Shown: positions 42,395 through 50,974 of the stretch, in pieces
Layout of the letters: each line of letters opens with the position of its first letter
Position numbering within the stretch: the stretch's first letter is position 1
NCBI GenBank assembly: GCA_964519895.1
Contig: CAZFLE010000026.1
Coordinates: 8,954-72,953, forward strand
Direction: 5' to 3'
From: CAYFPX01 sp964519895
GTDB taxonomy: Bacteria; Myxococcota_A; UBA796; CAJQPC01
Length of the DNA: 64,000 nucleotides
The notes under the pieces: generated by a model
The model's input: the letters and a program-made list of their open reading frames with translations, nothing else
Told to the model about the DNA's origin: nothing
The model's database searches: none
Translations under genes and position numbers: made by a program

Positions 42395-42421
42395 ATACGG
42401 CGGCGCCATGAGAACGGATCA
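42395..42421 (-). promoter_or_regulatory. ECF11-type autoregulatory promoter of the sigma/chrR operon
   Basis: On the minus strand TGATCC (42421-42416), a 16-base spacer and CGTAT (42399-42395). This matches the TGATCC / CGTA pattern known for RpoE-ChrR regulons, about 95 bases upstream of the sigma gene start, so the operon is probably self-activated. Confidence 0.65.
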
Positions 42422-42447
42422 CTGGCTCATCGGCGGCTGAGCCGGGC

Positions 42448-43305
42448 TCACCGGTGCCAGACGGGCCCGCCGTGGCCGGTCGCCGGTGGGTCGACGCTGC
42501 CCGGCAGGATCTCCCGCAGGTAGTCCCCCCAGCTCTTCTCCTGGCGCCAGTGCCGCGGATAGCCCACCGCCACCTCCTCGAAGCGCACGCCGTCCCGCCA
42601 GTCGGTCGCCCGCATGTGGAGGTGGCCTGTCACGACCACATCGGCCCGGTAGCGCAGGTGCCAGTCCTCGGTCTCCCGGGTGCCGCACCAGGGGATGAAG
42701 CGCGGGATCCGGTGGAGCCGCACCAGGTCCCGGCGCAGGGGAAAGTGGTTCACCAGCACCGTGCGCGTGTCATGGGGGATCCCGTCGAGCCGGGCCCGGG
42801 TCTGGGCCAGCCGCGCGGCGCACCAGGCGGACTTGGAGGGGTAGGGGTCCGAGTGCAAGAGCGACTCGTCCCGGCACACGATGCCGTCCTCTCGGGCCCA
42901 GGCGACGGCGTCGGCCGGGGCCACGTGGTCCGGGGCGAAGCTGTAGTCGTAGAGCACGAACAGCGGGGCGATGACCCGCCTGGGGCCTTCCCCGGGCCAG
43001 ACCAGGAAGGGGTCCTCGGGCGTGCGAACCCCCAGGTCCCGGCAGACGGCCACCATCGCCTCGTACGCCGCGACCCCGCGAAGAGCGGCCTCCCCGACGC
43101 TCCAGAGCTCGTGGTTTCCCGGCACCCAGTAGAGCTGGGCGAAGCGCTCGGCGAGGAGCGTCAGGCACCAGCGCAGTCTTCGGGGGTCCTCGGTCACGTC
43201 GCCGCCGACGATCAGGTGGTCGTGGGCACGTGCCGGCAGGGACGCCAGGGCGTCCCGGTTCCGCTCGTGGTTCAGGTGCAGATCGCTGATGGCCCAGAGC
43301 TTCAC
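42448..43305 (-). CDS. Calcineurin-like metallophosphoesterase
   Basis: A 285-residue two-metal phosphoesterase. Motifs are in order: AISDLHLNHERN at the N-terminus (D-x-H), VGGDVTEDPRRL (GDxxD type), VPGNHELW (GNHE), LVNHFPLRRD and VTGHLHMRATDW (GHxH type). GTG 43305 overlaps the phaR stop (GTGA), so the two are cotranscribed. The substrate is unknown. Confidence 0.88.
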   Translation of the reverse strand: MKLWAISDLHLNHERNRDALASLPARAHDHLIVGGDVTEDPRRLRWCLTLLAERFAQLYWVPGNHELWSVGEAALRGVAAYEAMVAVCRDLGVRTPEDPFLVWPGEGPRRVIAPLFVLYDYSFAPDHVAPADAVAWAREDGIVCRDESLLHSDPYPSKSAWCAARLAQTRARLDGIPHDTRTVLVNHFPLRRDLVRLHRIPRFIPWCGTRETEDWHLRYRADVVVTGHLHMRATDWRDGVRFEEVAVGYPRHWRQEKSWGDYLREILPGSVDPPATGHGGPVWHR

Positions 43306-43790
43306 GACAGTCGATCCTCCAGGTCCTTGAGTCGGGCACGCAGGGCGATCAGCTCGTCGTCGGGGGCGGACGTGTGCGGCGGCGCGTCCGGGGACGGCGG
43401 CGCTGGCGCCGGCTCGGCGGCGGGTGGCGGCGGCGGGGCCTGCTTGCCGGCGCGGGCCCAGCCGAACTGTCGCTCCAGCTGGCCGAGCTGGGCGTCCAGG
43501 AGCTCCAGGCCAGCGGCGAATTGCTGGCGCACGAGCCGGGTCAGCGGCCCGTCCTCGGAGAGTCGGATGATGCGATGCAGCAACCCGGGGGGCAGGATCT
43601 CCGCCGCCCCCTGCACCTCCAGGAGCACCTGGAGCAGGACCGCTCGGGTCAGGTCGGAGCCATCGGACACCGACACGACGCCGACGTCGACGCCGGACCG
43701 GACGAGGTCCGCGAGCTCTTGGAGGTTGATGTAGCTGGAGGCCTCGGTGTCGTAGAGTCGCCGGTTGCCGTACTTCTTGATGACGCGCAT
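43302..43790 (-). CDS. phaR: Polyhydroxyalkanoate synthesis regulator PhaR
   Basis: A 162-residue repressor. The N-terminal DNA-binding domain is unmistakable (MRVIKKYGNRRLYDTE, SSYINLQELADLVRSG). The middle region with LSEDGPLTRLVRQQFAAGLELLD matches the PHA-binding part, and the end is a Pro/Ala linker plus a short coiled coil. PhaR releases DNA when it binds nascent polymer. The gene is divergent from the phasin operon, and a palindrome of the PhaR type lies between them. ATG 43790 is chosen because the conserved domain begins there. Confidence 0.92.
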   Translation of the reverse strand: MRVIKKYGNRRLYDTEASSYINLQELADLVRSGVDVGVVSVSDGSDLTRAVLLQVLLEVQGAAEILPPGLLHRIIRLSEDGPLTRLVRQQFAAGLELLDAQLGQLERQFGWARAGKQAPPPPPAAEPAPAPPSPDAPPHTSAPDDELIALRARLKDLEDRLS

Positions 43791-43818
43791 GCCGGAGAGG
43801 GTAGCCGGTCCGGCCATG

Positions 43819-43829
43819 TTGCAGTGCAA
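43819..43829. promoter_or_regulatory. phaR: PhaR-type operator palindrome
   Basis: TTGCAGTGCAA is an 11-base palindrome matching the TTGCA-N-TGCAA type of PhaR sites known in other PHA producers. It lies 29 bases upstream of phaR and 10 bases upstream of the -35 of the phasin operon, so it could control both. Confidence 0.65.
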
Positions 43830-43839
43830 CGGAAATGGC

Positions 43840-43868
43840 TTGACGCAACGCAACACGGTACTTAGCCT
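43840..43868 (+). promoter_or_regulatory. Sigma-70-type promoter of the phasin/PHA operon
   Basis: TTGACG (43840-43845), a 17-base spacer and TAGCCT (43863-43868). It lies directly downstream of the PhaR-type palindrome, and GCAACGCAAC half-site-like repeats occur in the spacer. Expected transcription start is near 43875, about 45 bases before the phasin ATG. Confidence 0.55.
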
Positions 43869-43918
43869 GCGGTCGACGGTCGGAGACCTCTGGCCGTCCT
43901 CACCCCCATGGAGGAACG

Positions 43919-44152
43919 ATGTCGACCCTGCCCACCCCCGAGTCCCTCAACGCGTCGCTGCACCGGGCCGGCCAGGCCGCCCTGGACCTGCAGGACAAGG
44001 CCCTGAAGTGGCAGCTCGATCAGGCCCGCTTCGCCCAGACCCAGGCCGAGGTCAGCGCCCGCCACGGGCTCAAGGCCGCCGAGACCGCCGCCACCCTGGT
44101 GCGCGTTGGACAGCAGGCCGTCGTCGACGCCTTCGCACCCAGCGGGGACTAG
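43919..44152 (+). CDS. Short phasin-like protein
   Basis: A 77-residue, Ala/Gln-rich, amphipathic helical protein (LNASLHRAGQAALDLQDKALKWQL then KAAETAATLVRVGQQAVVDAF). Composition and position at the head of a PHA synthase operon next to PhaR point to a granule-coating phasin, though shorter than typical phasins (about 110-190). GGAGG precedes the ATG. Two bases separate it from the next gene. Confidence 0.6.
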   Translation: MSTLPTPESLNASLHRAGQAALDLQDKALKWQLDQARFAQTQAEVSARHGLKAAETAATLVRVGQQAVVDAFAPSGD

Positions 44153-44154
44153 CC

Positions 44155-44580
44155 ATGACCGGGAAGACCGTCGACTTCAGCGACATGGCCCAGGCCTTCC
44201 AGCAGCAGTGGGAGACCGCCCTGTCCGGGTGGTGGGACCAGGTGCTGGAGTCGCCGGCCTTCCTGGACGCGATGGGCCAGGGCCTCGAGACCGGGGCCCG
44301 CGCCCGCCAGCAGTACGAGCGAGCGGTGGACGACTCGCTCAGCGCGATGCACCTGCCGACCCGGGCGGACCTGACCCGGGTTGCCCGCATCGCTTCCCTG
44401 CTCGAGGACCGGCTGCTCAAGGTCGAGGATCTGCTCCTGGAGCTGCGGGACGATCTGACCGCGCGGCTCAGCCAGGCCGAGGAAGAGGCTGTGAAGGCCC
44501 GCATCGAAGCCGCCGAGACCCGTCTGGAGCTGCGGGAGCGGCTGGGGGCCCTCGAAGCCCGGCTGGCGGAGCAGGGCTGA
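44155..44580 (+). CDS. PhaE-like helical protein of the PHA synthase operon
   Basis: A 141-residue helical protein with aromatic-rich FQQQWETALSGWWDQVLESPAF and MGQGLETGARARQQYERAVDD, resembling the conserved segment of class III synthase subunit PhaE and related granule proteins. A long coiled coil follows (LEDRLLKVEDLLLELRDDL and on). It is much shorter than known PhaE proteins (about 350), so it could be a second phasin or a minimal PhaE. Its stop overlaps the start of the first synthase gene (TGATG). Confidence 0.62.
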   Translation: MTGKTVDFSDMAQAFQQQWETALSGWWDQVLESPAFLDAMGQGLETGARARQQYERAVDDSLSAMHLPTRADLTRVARIASLLEDRLLKVEDLLLELRDDLTARLSQAEEEAVKARIEAAETRLELRERLGALEARLAEQG

Positions 44581-45566
44581 TGGTCGCCAGCCTCGAGGTG
44601 TTGCGGTTCCTGAAGACCGACCCGGTGCGCCGGGCGCGGCCGGGGCGAACCCCTCACGGGGTGATCCATCGACAGGGCAGCAGCCGCCTGCTGTACTTCC
44701 CTTCCCCGGAGCCACGCCACACCCCGCTCTTCGTGTCGATGCCGCTCATCAACACGTGGTCGATCTTCGATCTGTTGCCGGGGCGCTCGGTGATCGAGGC
44801 CCTGACCCAGGCGGGCGTGCCGGTCTACGTACTCGACTGGGGCCGGCCGGGGCCCCACGACCGGTACACCACCCTGGCAGACCTGGTCGACACCCGCCTC
44901 GGCCGGGCCCTGGACCGCACCCGGCGACACGCGGGCAGGCTGCCGGATGCCCTGGGCTACTGCGTCGGCGGCACCTTCCTGGCGATGCACCTCGCCCGGC
45001 ACCCGGGATGCGTGGGCCGGCTCGCGCTCTTGTGTGCCCCCATCGACTTCCACGCCTCTGGAAGGCTCGCCCGCTGGGCCACGCCGGAGTCCTTCCCGGT
45101 CGACGCGGCCATCGACGGCTTCGGCAACTACCCGGCGGACATCATCCGGGGCGCCTTTGCCTGGCTGCGGCCCATGGGCCAGTGGTCCAAGTGGGCGACG
45201 CTGGCCGAGCGCATCGACGACCCGGACTTCCGGGCACTGTGGGCCCACCTGGAGCGCTGGTCCGACGACCCGGTGGACTTCCCGGGCGAGGCCTACCGGG
45301 CCTACGTCAAGGGCTGCTACTTCGACAACGCGCTGATCTCCGGGGGCTGGCAGCTGGCCGGTCGCCCGGTGGACCTGGGCGCCGGCAGGGTCCCAGCCCA
45401 CGTGCTCTCCGCCGAGCGCGACCACATCTGCGAGCCCCCGGCCGCCGAGGCCCTGGCCGGGGTGTGGGGCGCCCCGGTGACCACCGAGCGCCTGCCCGGC
45501 GGCCACGTGGGGGTCTGCGTGGGCGCCAGGCTCCCAGCGGCCCTGCTCCGGTGGCTGGGCGCGTGA
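44580..45566 (+). CDS. phaC: Class III-type PHA synthase homologue, first copy
   Basis: A 328-residue alpha/beta-hydrolase-fold synthase. The lipase-like box is GYCVGGT with catalytic Cys128, the Asp lies in SAERDHICEP and the His in GGHVGV near the C-terminus. The conserved PLINTWSIFDLLPGRSVI and YVLDWGRPGP segments are present. Length matches class III PhaC (about 355, Cys149). It is followed with GTGA overlap by a second homologue. Whether both are active, or form a heteromer, cannot be read from sequence. Confidence 0.87.
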   Translation: MVASLEVLRFLKTDPVRRARPGRTPHGVIHRQGSSRLLYFPSPEPRHTPLFVSMPLINTWSIFDLLPGRSVIEALTQAGVPVYVLDWGRPGPHDRYTTLADLVDTRLGRALDRTRRHAGRLPDALGYCVGGTFLAMHLARHPGCVGRLALLCAPIDFHASGRLARWATPESFPVDAAIDGFGNYPADIIRGAFAWLRPMGQWSKWATLAERIDDPDFRALWAHLERWSDDPVDFPGEAYRAYVKGCYFDNALISGGWQLAGRPVDLGAGRVPAHVLSAERDHICEPPAAEALAGVWGAPVTTERLPGGHVGVCVGARLPAALLRWLGA

Positions 45567-46591
45567 CCCGCACCGGCCGACCCGGCGAGCTCCAGCACGG
45601 CCTGGCCCTGCTGGCGTCCCTGCCGCGCCCGCCACTGGGGCTGACCCCCCACACCGTGGTGCACACCCAGGACAAGCTGGCCCTGCGCCACTACCCGCCG
45701 CGCGGCGAGCTTCGGGCCCTGCCGGTGGTGGTCGTGCCGTCGCTGATCAACCGCGCGACGATCTGCGATCTGGAGCCGGACCGCTCCCTGGTCGGGGGTC
45801 TCGCCGCCCAGGGGCACCCGACCTACCTGGTGGACTGGGGCGTGCCCGGGCCCGAGGACGCGGGCGAAGACGTGGCCTATGTGCTGCTGGAGCTCCTGCA
45901 CCGGGCCCTCGATCGGGCCTGTCGTCACGCGGGAACCCGACAGGCCGTGCTCCTGGGCTACTGCCAGGGCGGCACCCTTGCGGCCATGTACGCCGCCCTT
46001 CGCCCCCGGCGGGTCGCCGGCCTGATCACCCTGGCCGCGCCGGTGCGCTTCTCCGAGGGCGGACGCTTCCGGGACTTCACGGACCCAGCGCACTTCGACG
46101 CGGAAGCGGTGATCGACGACACCGGCCTGGTGCCCGTGCACTGGATGAAGGCCGGCTTCCAGCTCCTGGATCCGATGGGCATCTCGGACAAGCTCGTGGC
46201 GGTGGCCCGGGCATCCCGGGACCCGGAGCGGCTGCGGCGGGTGCTGGCCCGGGAGCGCTGGCTCGAGGAGAACGTGCCGGTGGCCGGCGCCTTCGCCCGG
46301 GAGTTCATCCGCAACACCTACCAGGAGGACCGGCTCGAGGCGGGCACCTGGCACGTGGCCGGGGAGCGGGTGGACCTGGGCGCCATCACGGCGCCGCTCT
46401 TGCTGCTGGCGTGCGAGCGGGACTTCATCTGCCCCAAGGCGGCGACGCTGCCCCTGGCGGAGCTCGTGGGCAGTGACCAGGTCCAGGTCGAGGTGCTCCA
46501 GACCGGCCACATCGGCGCCGTGGTCGGGCGCTACGGCCCGGAGAAGCTCCAGCCCCTGCTCGACACCTGGCTCCGGGAGCTCGAGGGATGA
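45563..46591 (+). CDS. phaC: Class III-type PHA synthase homologue, second copy
   Basis: A 342-residue homologue of the previous protein, with LGYCQGGTL (Cys134), VPSLINRATICDLEPDRSLVGGL, YLVDWGVPGP, LLACERDFICP and QTGHIGAV giving a complete Cys-Asp-His triad. GTG start inside GTGA. The two copies have diverged strongly, so the duplication is not recent. Specialisation for different acyl chain lengths or a heterodimer are possible readings. Confidence 0.88.
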   Translation: MTRTGRPGELQHGLALLASLPRPPLGLTPHTVVHTQDKLALRHYPPRGELRALPVVVVPSLINRATICDLEPDRSLVGGLAAQGHPTYLVDWGVPGPEDAGEDVAYVLLELLHRALDRACRHAGTRQAVLLGYCQGGTLAAMYAALRPRRVAGLITLAAPVRFSEGGRFRDFTDPAHFDAEAVIDDTGLVPVHWMKAGFQLLDPMGISDKLVAVARASRDPERLRRVLARERWLEENVPVAGAFAREFIRNTYQEDRLEAGTWHVAGERVDLGAITAPLLLLACERDFICPKAATLPLAELVGSDQVQVEVLQTGHIGAVVGRYGPEKLQPLLDTWLRELEG

Positions 46592-48042
46592 ACCGCGTCC
46601 TGCAAGCCTGGGCCCGCTTCGACGGCCATCGGGAGGCCCTGGTCGACGTTGGCACCGGCCGCCGCTGGACTTACGCCCAGCTCCACCGGGACGCCCTGTG
46701 CTGGGCCGGGCGGCTGGCTGCCGAGGGCGTCGGACCCGGCGACGTGGTCGCGGTGCTGGCCCACAACCGGGGCGAGTCCCTGGCGGTGCTCTACGCAGCG
46801 GCCGAGCTCGGGGCGATCTTCTTCCCACTCAACTGGCGGCTGAGCGTGCCCGAGCTGCGCTGGCAGCTCGGGCACAGCGGTGCGCGGGTGCTGCTGACCG
46901 ACGCGGGCCATGCCACGGTGCTCGACAGGCCCAGCTTGTCCCTGGACGATGGCCCCGGCCCCACGGCGTACCAGGGGCCCGGCGCTGGCGCCGAGGACCC
47001 CTGGATGCTGCTCTACACCAGCGGCAGCTCCGGTCGGCCCAAGGGCGCACTGATCCCTCACCGCCAGGCCCACCACAACGCGGTCAACACCGTGCTCGCC
47101 TGTGACCTGACCCGGGAAGACACCACGCTGACCTTCACGCCCCTGTTCCACACCGGGGGCCTGAACTGCTTGACGACCCCACTGTTCTTTCGCGGCGGGC
47201 GGGTGGTGTTGACCCCCGGCTTCGACGCCGCCCAGGCCCTGGCGCTCGTGGCCCAGGAGCGCATCAGCTTGCTGATGGGCGTGCCGACCATCTTCCAGCT
47301 CCTGCACGACCACCCGGCCTTTGGGCACGCCGATCTGTCGTCGGTCCGCGATGCCCTGTGCGGCGGCGCTCCCCTCGGTGCTGATCTGTTGGCGCGCTAC
47401 CTGGACCGCGGCATCCCGCTCCGCCAGGGCTTCGGCATGACCGAGTGCGGGCCGAACTGCTTCGGCACGCCACCGGACCAGGTGAGTCAGCGACTCGGCA
47501 CGGTCGGACAGCCCATCCACTTCCTGGGCACCCGGGTGGTGCGGCCCGACGGCACGTCCTGCGACGCCGACGAGCCCGGCGAGCTCCAGTTCAAGGGCCC
47601 GATGGTCTTCGCCGGCTACCTGGGCAACCCCGACGCAACGGCCGCCAGCTTCACCGGCGACGGCTGGTTCAAGACCGGCGACGTGCTGAGCGTCGACGCC
47701 GACGGCTACTACACCGTGCGCGGCCGGCTCAAGGAGATGTACATCTCCGGCGGCGAAAACGTGTACCCGGCCGAGGTCGAGGCCGTGCTGCTCCAGTGCC
47801 CGGGCGTCGCCCAGGCCGCCGTGGTCGGCGTGCCCGACCCCCGCTGGGGCGAGGTGGGCCACGCCTTCCTGGAGCCCCAGCCCGGCGTCACCCTGGATCC
47901 CGAGACCGTGCGGGCCTTCGTGGCTCCCCGGCTCGCCCGCTTCAAGCAGCCCCGTCACGTCGACGTGCGGCCGCTCCTTCCCCGCACCGGCAGCGGCAAG
48001 ATCGACAAGCTCGCCCTGCGCCAGACGCCCCTGGAGGCCTGA
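46588..48042 (+). CDS. Acyl-CoA synthetase (AMP-forming)
   Basis: A 484-residue ANL-family ligase. The P-loop is LLYTSGSSGRPKGA, then GFGMTECGPNCFG, GWFKTGDVLSVDADGY, the hinge RLKEMYISGGENVYPAEVE and the catalytic Lys in RTGSGKIDKLALR. It makes acyl-CoA from a free fatty or hydroxy acid and ATP. Its place after two PHA synthases suggests it supplies hydroxyacyl-CoA or fatty acyl-CoA for polymer. Overlaps the upstream stop by four bases and the downstream start by one. Confidence 0.92.
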   Translation: MNRVLQAWARFDGHREALVDVGTGRRWTYAQLHRDALCWAGRLAAEGVGPGDVVAVLAHNRGESLAVLYAAAELGAIFFPLNWRLSVPELRWQLGHSGARVLLTDAGHATVLDRPSLSLDDGPGPTAYQGPGAGAEDPWMLLYTSGSSGRPKGALIPHRQAHHNAVNTVLACDLTREDTTLTFTPLFHTGGLNCLTTPLFFRGGRVVLTPGFDAAQALALVAQERISLLMGVPTIFQLLHDHPAFGHADLSSVRDALCGGAPLGADLLARYLDRGIPLRQGFGMTECGPNCFGTPPDQVSQRLGTVGQPIHFLGTRVVRPDGTSCDADEPGELQFKGPMVFAGYLGNPDATAASFTGDGWFKTGDVLSVDADGYYTVRGRLKEMYISGGENVYPAEVEAVLLQCPGVAQAAVVGVPDPRWGEVGHAFLEPQPGVTLDPETVRAFVAPRLARFKQPRHVDVRPLLPRTGSGKIDKLALRQTPLEA

Positions 48043-48551
48043 TGTTGCTCCTCGCCTTGACCCTGGCCTGTGTGCCCGATGACGTCGACCAGACCGGCAC
48101 GACCGACACCGCCGAATCCGGCGACACAGCCGACACCGCCACGAGCGCCAACGGCTTCGTCGGGACCTGGCTCTCAGAGGGAGAGGACCTGAGCCCTCTC
48201 TTCGCGGGCGACCCCTTCCACTACACGCGCATCGACGCGGTCTTCCACCGCGACGGAACCTACGAGGTGGTCGGCGTCGACACCCAGGGCGCCAGCTACG
48301 ACTTCGCCGGGACCTACCTGCTCGACGACAGCACCACGCCCGGCACCATCACCCAGACCCAGACCGTGCCCTACGACGCCACGGCCGAGGGGCTGTGGCT
48401 CGTCGACGATGACCTGCTGACCTTTGAGATCGTTCAGACCAGCCCGGACTACGGCTACACCCCCGCCACGCCGGAAGGGGGCTTCGGCAGCACCGCGGGG
48501 CCCGGCCTCGAGGACGGCGACAACGTGCAGACCTACGTGCGGGTCCCCTGA
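48042..48551 (+). CDS. Asp/Thr-rich lipoprotein in the PHA operon
   Basis: A 169-residue lipoprotein: MLLLALTLAC signal with Cys at residue 10, a short Thr/Asp/Ser linker, then a lipocalin-like beta domain (FVGTWLSEGEDLSPLF, RIDAVFHRDGTYEVVGVD, GTYLLDDSTTPGTITQTQTV). The pattern of a GTW followed by successive beta strands is that of many small lipid-binding lipoproteins, but this is not proven. TGATG overlap with the ligase. Confidence 0.68.
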   Translation: MLLLALTLACVPDDVDQTGTTDTAESGDTADTATSANGFVGTWLSEGEDLSPLFAGDPFHYTRIDAVFHRDGTYEVVGVDTQGASYDFAGTYLLDDSTTPGTITQTQTVPYDATAEGLWLVDDDLLTFEIVQTSPDYGYTPATPEGGFGSTAGPGLEDGDNVQTYVRVP

Positions 48552-50048
48552 GTGCTCCTGGTCGCGCTGGCCGTCGGACTGACGAGCGCCCAGGCGCCGC
48601 TGGAGACGTCCGTGGCGGGCGAGGCACCGATCGTGGAGCCCCGCCTGCCCGGGCCCGGCGACGAGCTCCAGCTGCTGGGGCTCTTCCAGACCCGGATCAC
48701 GACCACCAGCGTCGAGACCACCAGCCCCTACCTGGACGGCCAGGTCATCGGCACGCTCGGCGGCACCAACGGGACTGTGGTCGCCGGCAACCGGGGCACC
48801 TTTGCCGAGCAGAGGGCGGTGGGCTTCGGCACCTGGGCTCCCCACGTGCTCGACGGCCGGGCGTCGCTGACGGCCGCCTTCGAGATCGACTTCGTGCTCG
48901 GGGACCAGAGCTACGGGGTGGGCGGCAACACCGGAGGCGGCTTCGGCGCGGACCAGGTGAACCTCCAGACCCGGCGTCTGCACGCGAACTTCGTGGGCGG
49001 CGCCGCCGGCTGGGACCTCACGGCGGTGCTGGGTCTCCAGTTCCTGAGCGACACGGTCTACGACCCGCGCACCGCCCACCCGGACGACCTGTTCCGCACC
49101 GGCGGCGGTCTGAAGATCTGGGGCTCCGAAGGGGCAGGTGCCACGGTCTTCGGGCGCTACGACGGGCCCAGCGGGGAGACGCTCCGCGCTCGGCTCGGGG
49201 CCTACACCCTGGTGGAGCAGGGCGTCAGTCTGGACGACGACATCAGCCTGGTGGTCGGGGATGCCCAGTGGGTGCCCGATGCGGGCTGGCGGCTCGGGGG
49301 CCACGTGTGGTGGCTCCGGGATCGGTCGGAGGGGCAGGGGACCGTGTTCGGGACCGGGCCGTACTCGGCGCTGTCGGGCCTGCAGGGCGGGCCTCAGCTG
49401 GCGGCAGCAGGCACGGTGGGATCGGATCTGGTCTGGCTGGCTGTGGATGGGGGCTACAACCACCGGCTCGACCGCGGGCCCCTGGGCTTCAGCGCCCTGG
49501 CCCTGGCGAACCTGGGCCGACTCTACGTGGACGGGGCCGAGGACCCAGCGGTGCGCGGTCTGCTGGTGTCCGGCGACGTGCGCTACCGCTACGCGCCGGG
49601 CTCCGGCAGCGTGGTCCGAGCCGAGGCCCTCTGGAGCTCCGGCGACGCCGACGGCGGCGACTACGGCGGCGTGATCACCGGCAATAGCTACGGCTTCGTG
49701 GGCGCGTCCTGGACCACCCACGGCAGCGTGCTGCTGCTGCCGGACCCGGACGCCATCAACCGCCAGGTGGCGGTGGCTTACGACGTCTCTGGAGGCGGCG
49801 CAGGGCTCCTGGCGCTGGCCGGCGGCGTGGGCTTCGACATCCAGCCCGACCGGATCACCGTGTCCGGCAATGTGACCCACGCTCGGCTCGGCACCGGCGA
49901 GGCCCTGGGCACCGAGCTCACCGGGCGGCTCCAGTGGCAGCCCTTGCCCCTCTGCCGCGTGGGCCTGACCGGCGCAGCGGTGCTGGGCAGTGCCTTCCCG
50001 TCGGTGCCGTGGACCGCCTCTGCCTCTGTGAACTGGGTGCTGTTCTGA
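48552..50048 (+). CDS. Outer-membrane beta-barrel protein
   Basis: A 498-residue exported protein: signal VLLVALAVGLTSAQA, then alternating polar/hydrophobic strands throughout, rich in Gly, Tyr and Trp, ending in a terminal Phe (SASVNWVLF) as outer-membrane barrels do. No alginate- or FadL-specific motif was recognised. GTG begins on the base after the preceding stop. In this operon a hydrophobic-compound channel is a plausible role. Confidence 0.72.
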   Translation: MLLVALAVGLTSAQAPLETSVAGEAPIVEPRLPGPGDELQLLGLFQTRITTTSVETTSPYLDGQVIGTLGGTNGTVVAGNRGTFAEQRAVGFGTWAPHVLDGRASLTAAFEIDFVLGDQSYGVGGNTGGGFGADQVNLQTRRLHANFVGGAAGWDLTAVLGLQFLSDTVYDPRTAHPDDLFRTGGGLKIWGSEGAGATVFGRYDGPSGETLRARLGAYTLVEQGVSLDDDISLVVGDAQWVPDAGWRLGGHVWWLRDRSEGQGTVFGTGPYSALSGLQGGPQLAAAGTVGSDLVWLAVDGGYNHRLDRGPLGFSALALANLGRLYVDGAEDPAVRGLLVSGDVRYRYAPGSGSVVRAEALWSSGDADGGDYGGVITGNSYGFVGASWTTHGSVLLLPDPDAINRQVAVAYDVSGGGAGLLALAGGVGFDIQPDRITVSGNVTHARLGTGEALGTELTGRLQWQPLPLCRVGLTGAAVLGSAFPSVPWTASASVNWVLF

Positions 50049-50974
50049 TGCTGATGACCCTGCTGTTCGCCTGCACCGCCCGCTACGCGGCGCTACCCCC
50101 GATGGCCCCCTCGGAGCTGTGGTCCCCCCTGCCGGTCCAGACCACCGAGGTGGCGGGCACCACCGTCTCCTGGGTCGACACCGGCACGGTCTCCGAGCAG
50201 ACGCCGCTTGTGTTGATGCACGGCCTGAGCGCGAGCGTGGGCTTCTGGGAGCACCAGCTGCCCGACCTGGCCCCAGATCGGCGCATCCTGGCCCTGGACC
50301 TGCCCGGCTATGGGCGCTCGGGCCGGCCGGACGCGCCCTACACACCGCCCTGGTTCGCCGGCGTGATCGTCGACTGGCTCGACGCCCTGGGTCTGGACCG
50401 GGTCGTGCTGGTGGGCCACTCCATGGGTGGGCAGATCGCGCTGACCATGGCCCTGGACCACCCGGACAGGGTCCAAGCCCTGGTGCTGTCGGCCCCGGCG
50501 GGCATCGAGACTTTCTCGGAGGGTGAGGCCCGCTTCATCAAGGACCACTGGCACGAGGCCCGCGCCCTGGAGGCCACGGAGCACGACCTGCGGGCGGTGT
50601 TCACCACCCAGGTCTTCAACACCCACGACCCCGGCGTGGAGCGTCTGCTGGAGGAGCGAGTGCGGCTCGGTGCCCACCCGGCGTTCCGGGGCACCAGCGT
50701 GGCCGTGTCCCGGTCCATCGCCGGCATGCTCGACCACCCGGTGCGGCACAGGCTGGGCGAGCTGGCCCTGCCGGTGTTCGTGGCCTTTGGCAGCCGGGAC
50801 CGCATGATCCCGAACCCGATCTTCAGCGGTGGGCGTCCGGCCACGGTCCTGGCCGACGCGGTGGCTCTGCTCGACGCCGAGCCCTTGCTGGTGCCCGGGG
50901 CCGGACACACGGTGCACCACGACGCCCCCGAGACCTTCAACCTGGCCGTCCAGGCCTACCTGGGGGGCCTGTGA
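50048..50974 (+). CDS. Alpha/beta hydrolase lipoprotein
   Basis: A 308-residue hydrolase with a lipoprotein-type start (MLMTLLFAC). The fold is complete: oxyanion loop VLMHGLSASVGFWEHQL, DLPGYGRSGRPD, nucleophile elbow GHSMGGQ (Ser), a candidate acid in FGSRDRMIP and GAGHTVHHD (His). It may act in the periplasm or on the outer membrane as a lipase or esterase. TGATG overlap with the barrel gene and a four-base overlap with the next. Confidence 0.85.
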   Translation: MLMTLLFACTARYAALPPMAPSELWSPLPVQTTEVAGTTVSWVDTGTVSEQTPLVLMHGLSASVGFWEHQLPDLAPDRRILALDLPGYGRSGRPDAPYTPPWFAGVIVDWLDALGLDRVVLVGHSMGGQIALTMALDHPDRVQALVLSAPAGIETFSEGEARFIKDHWHEARALEATEHDLRAVFTTQVFNTHDPGVERLLEERVRLGAHPAFRGTSVAVSRSIAGMLDHPVRHRLGELALPVFVAFGSRDRMIPNPIFSGGRPATVLADAVALLDAEPLLVPGAGHTVHHDAPETFNLAVQAYLGGL

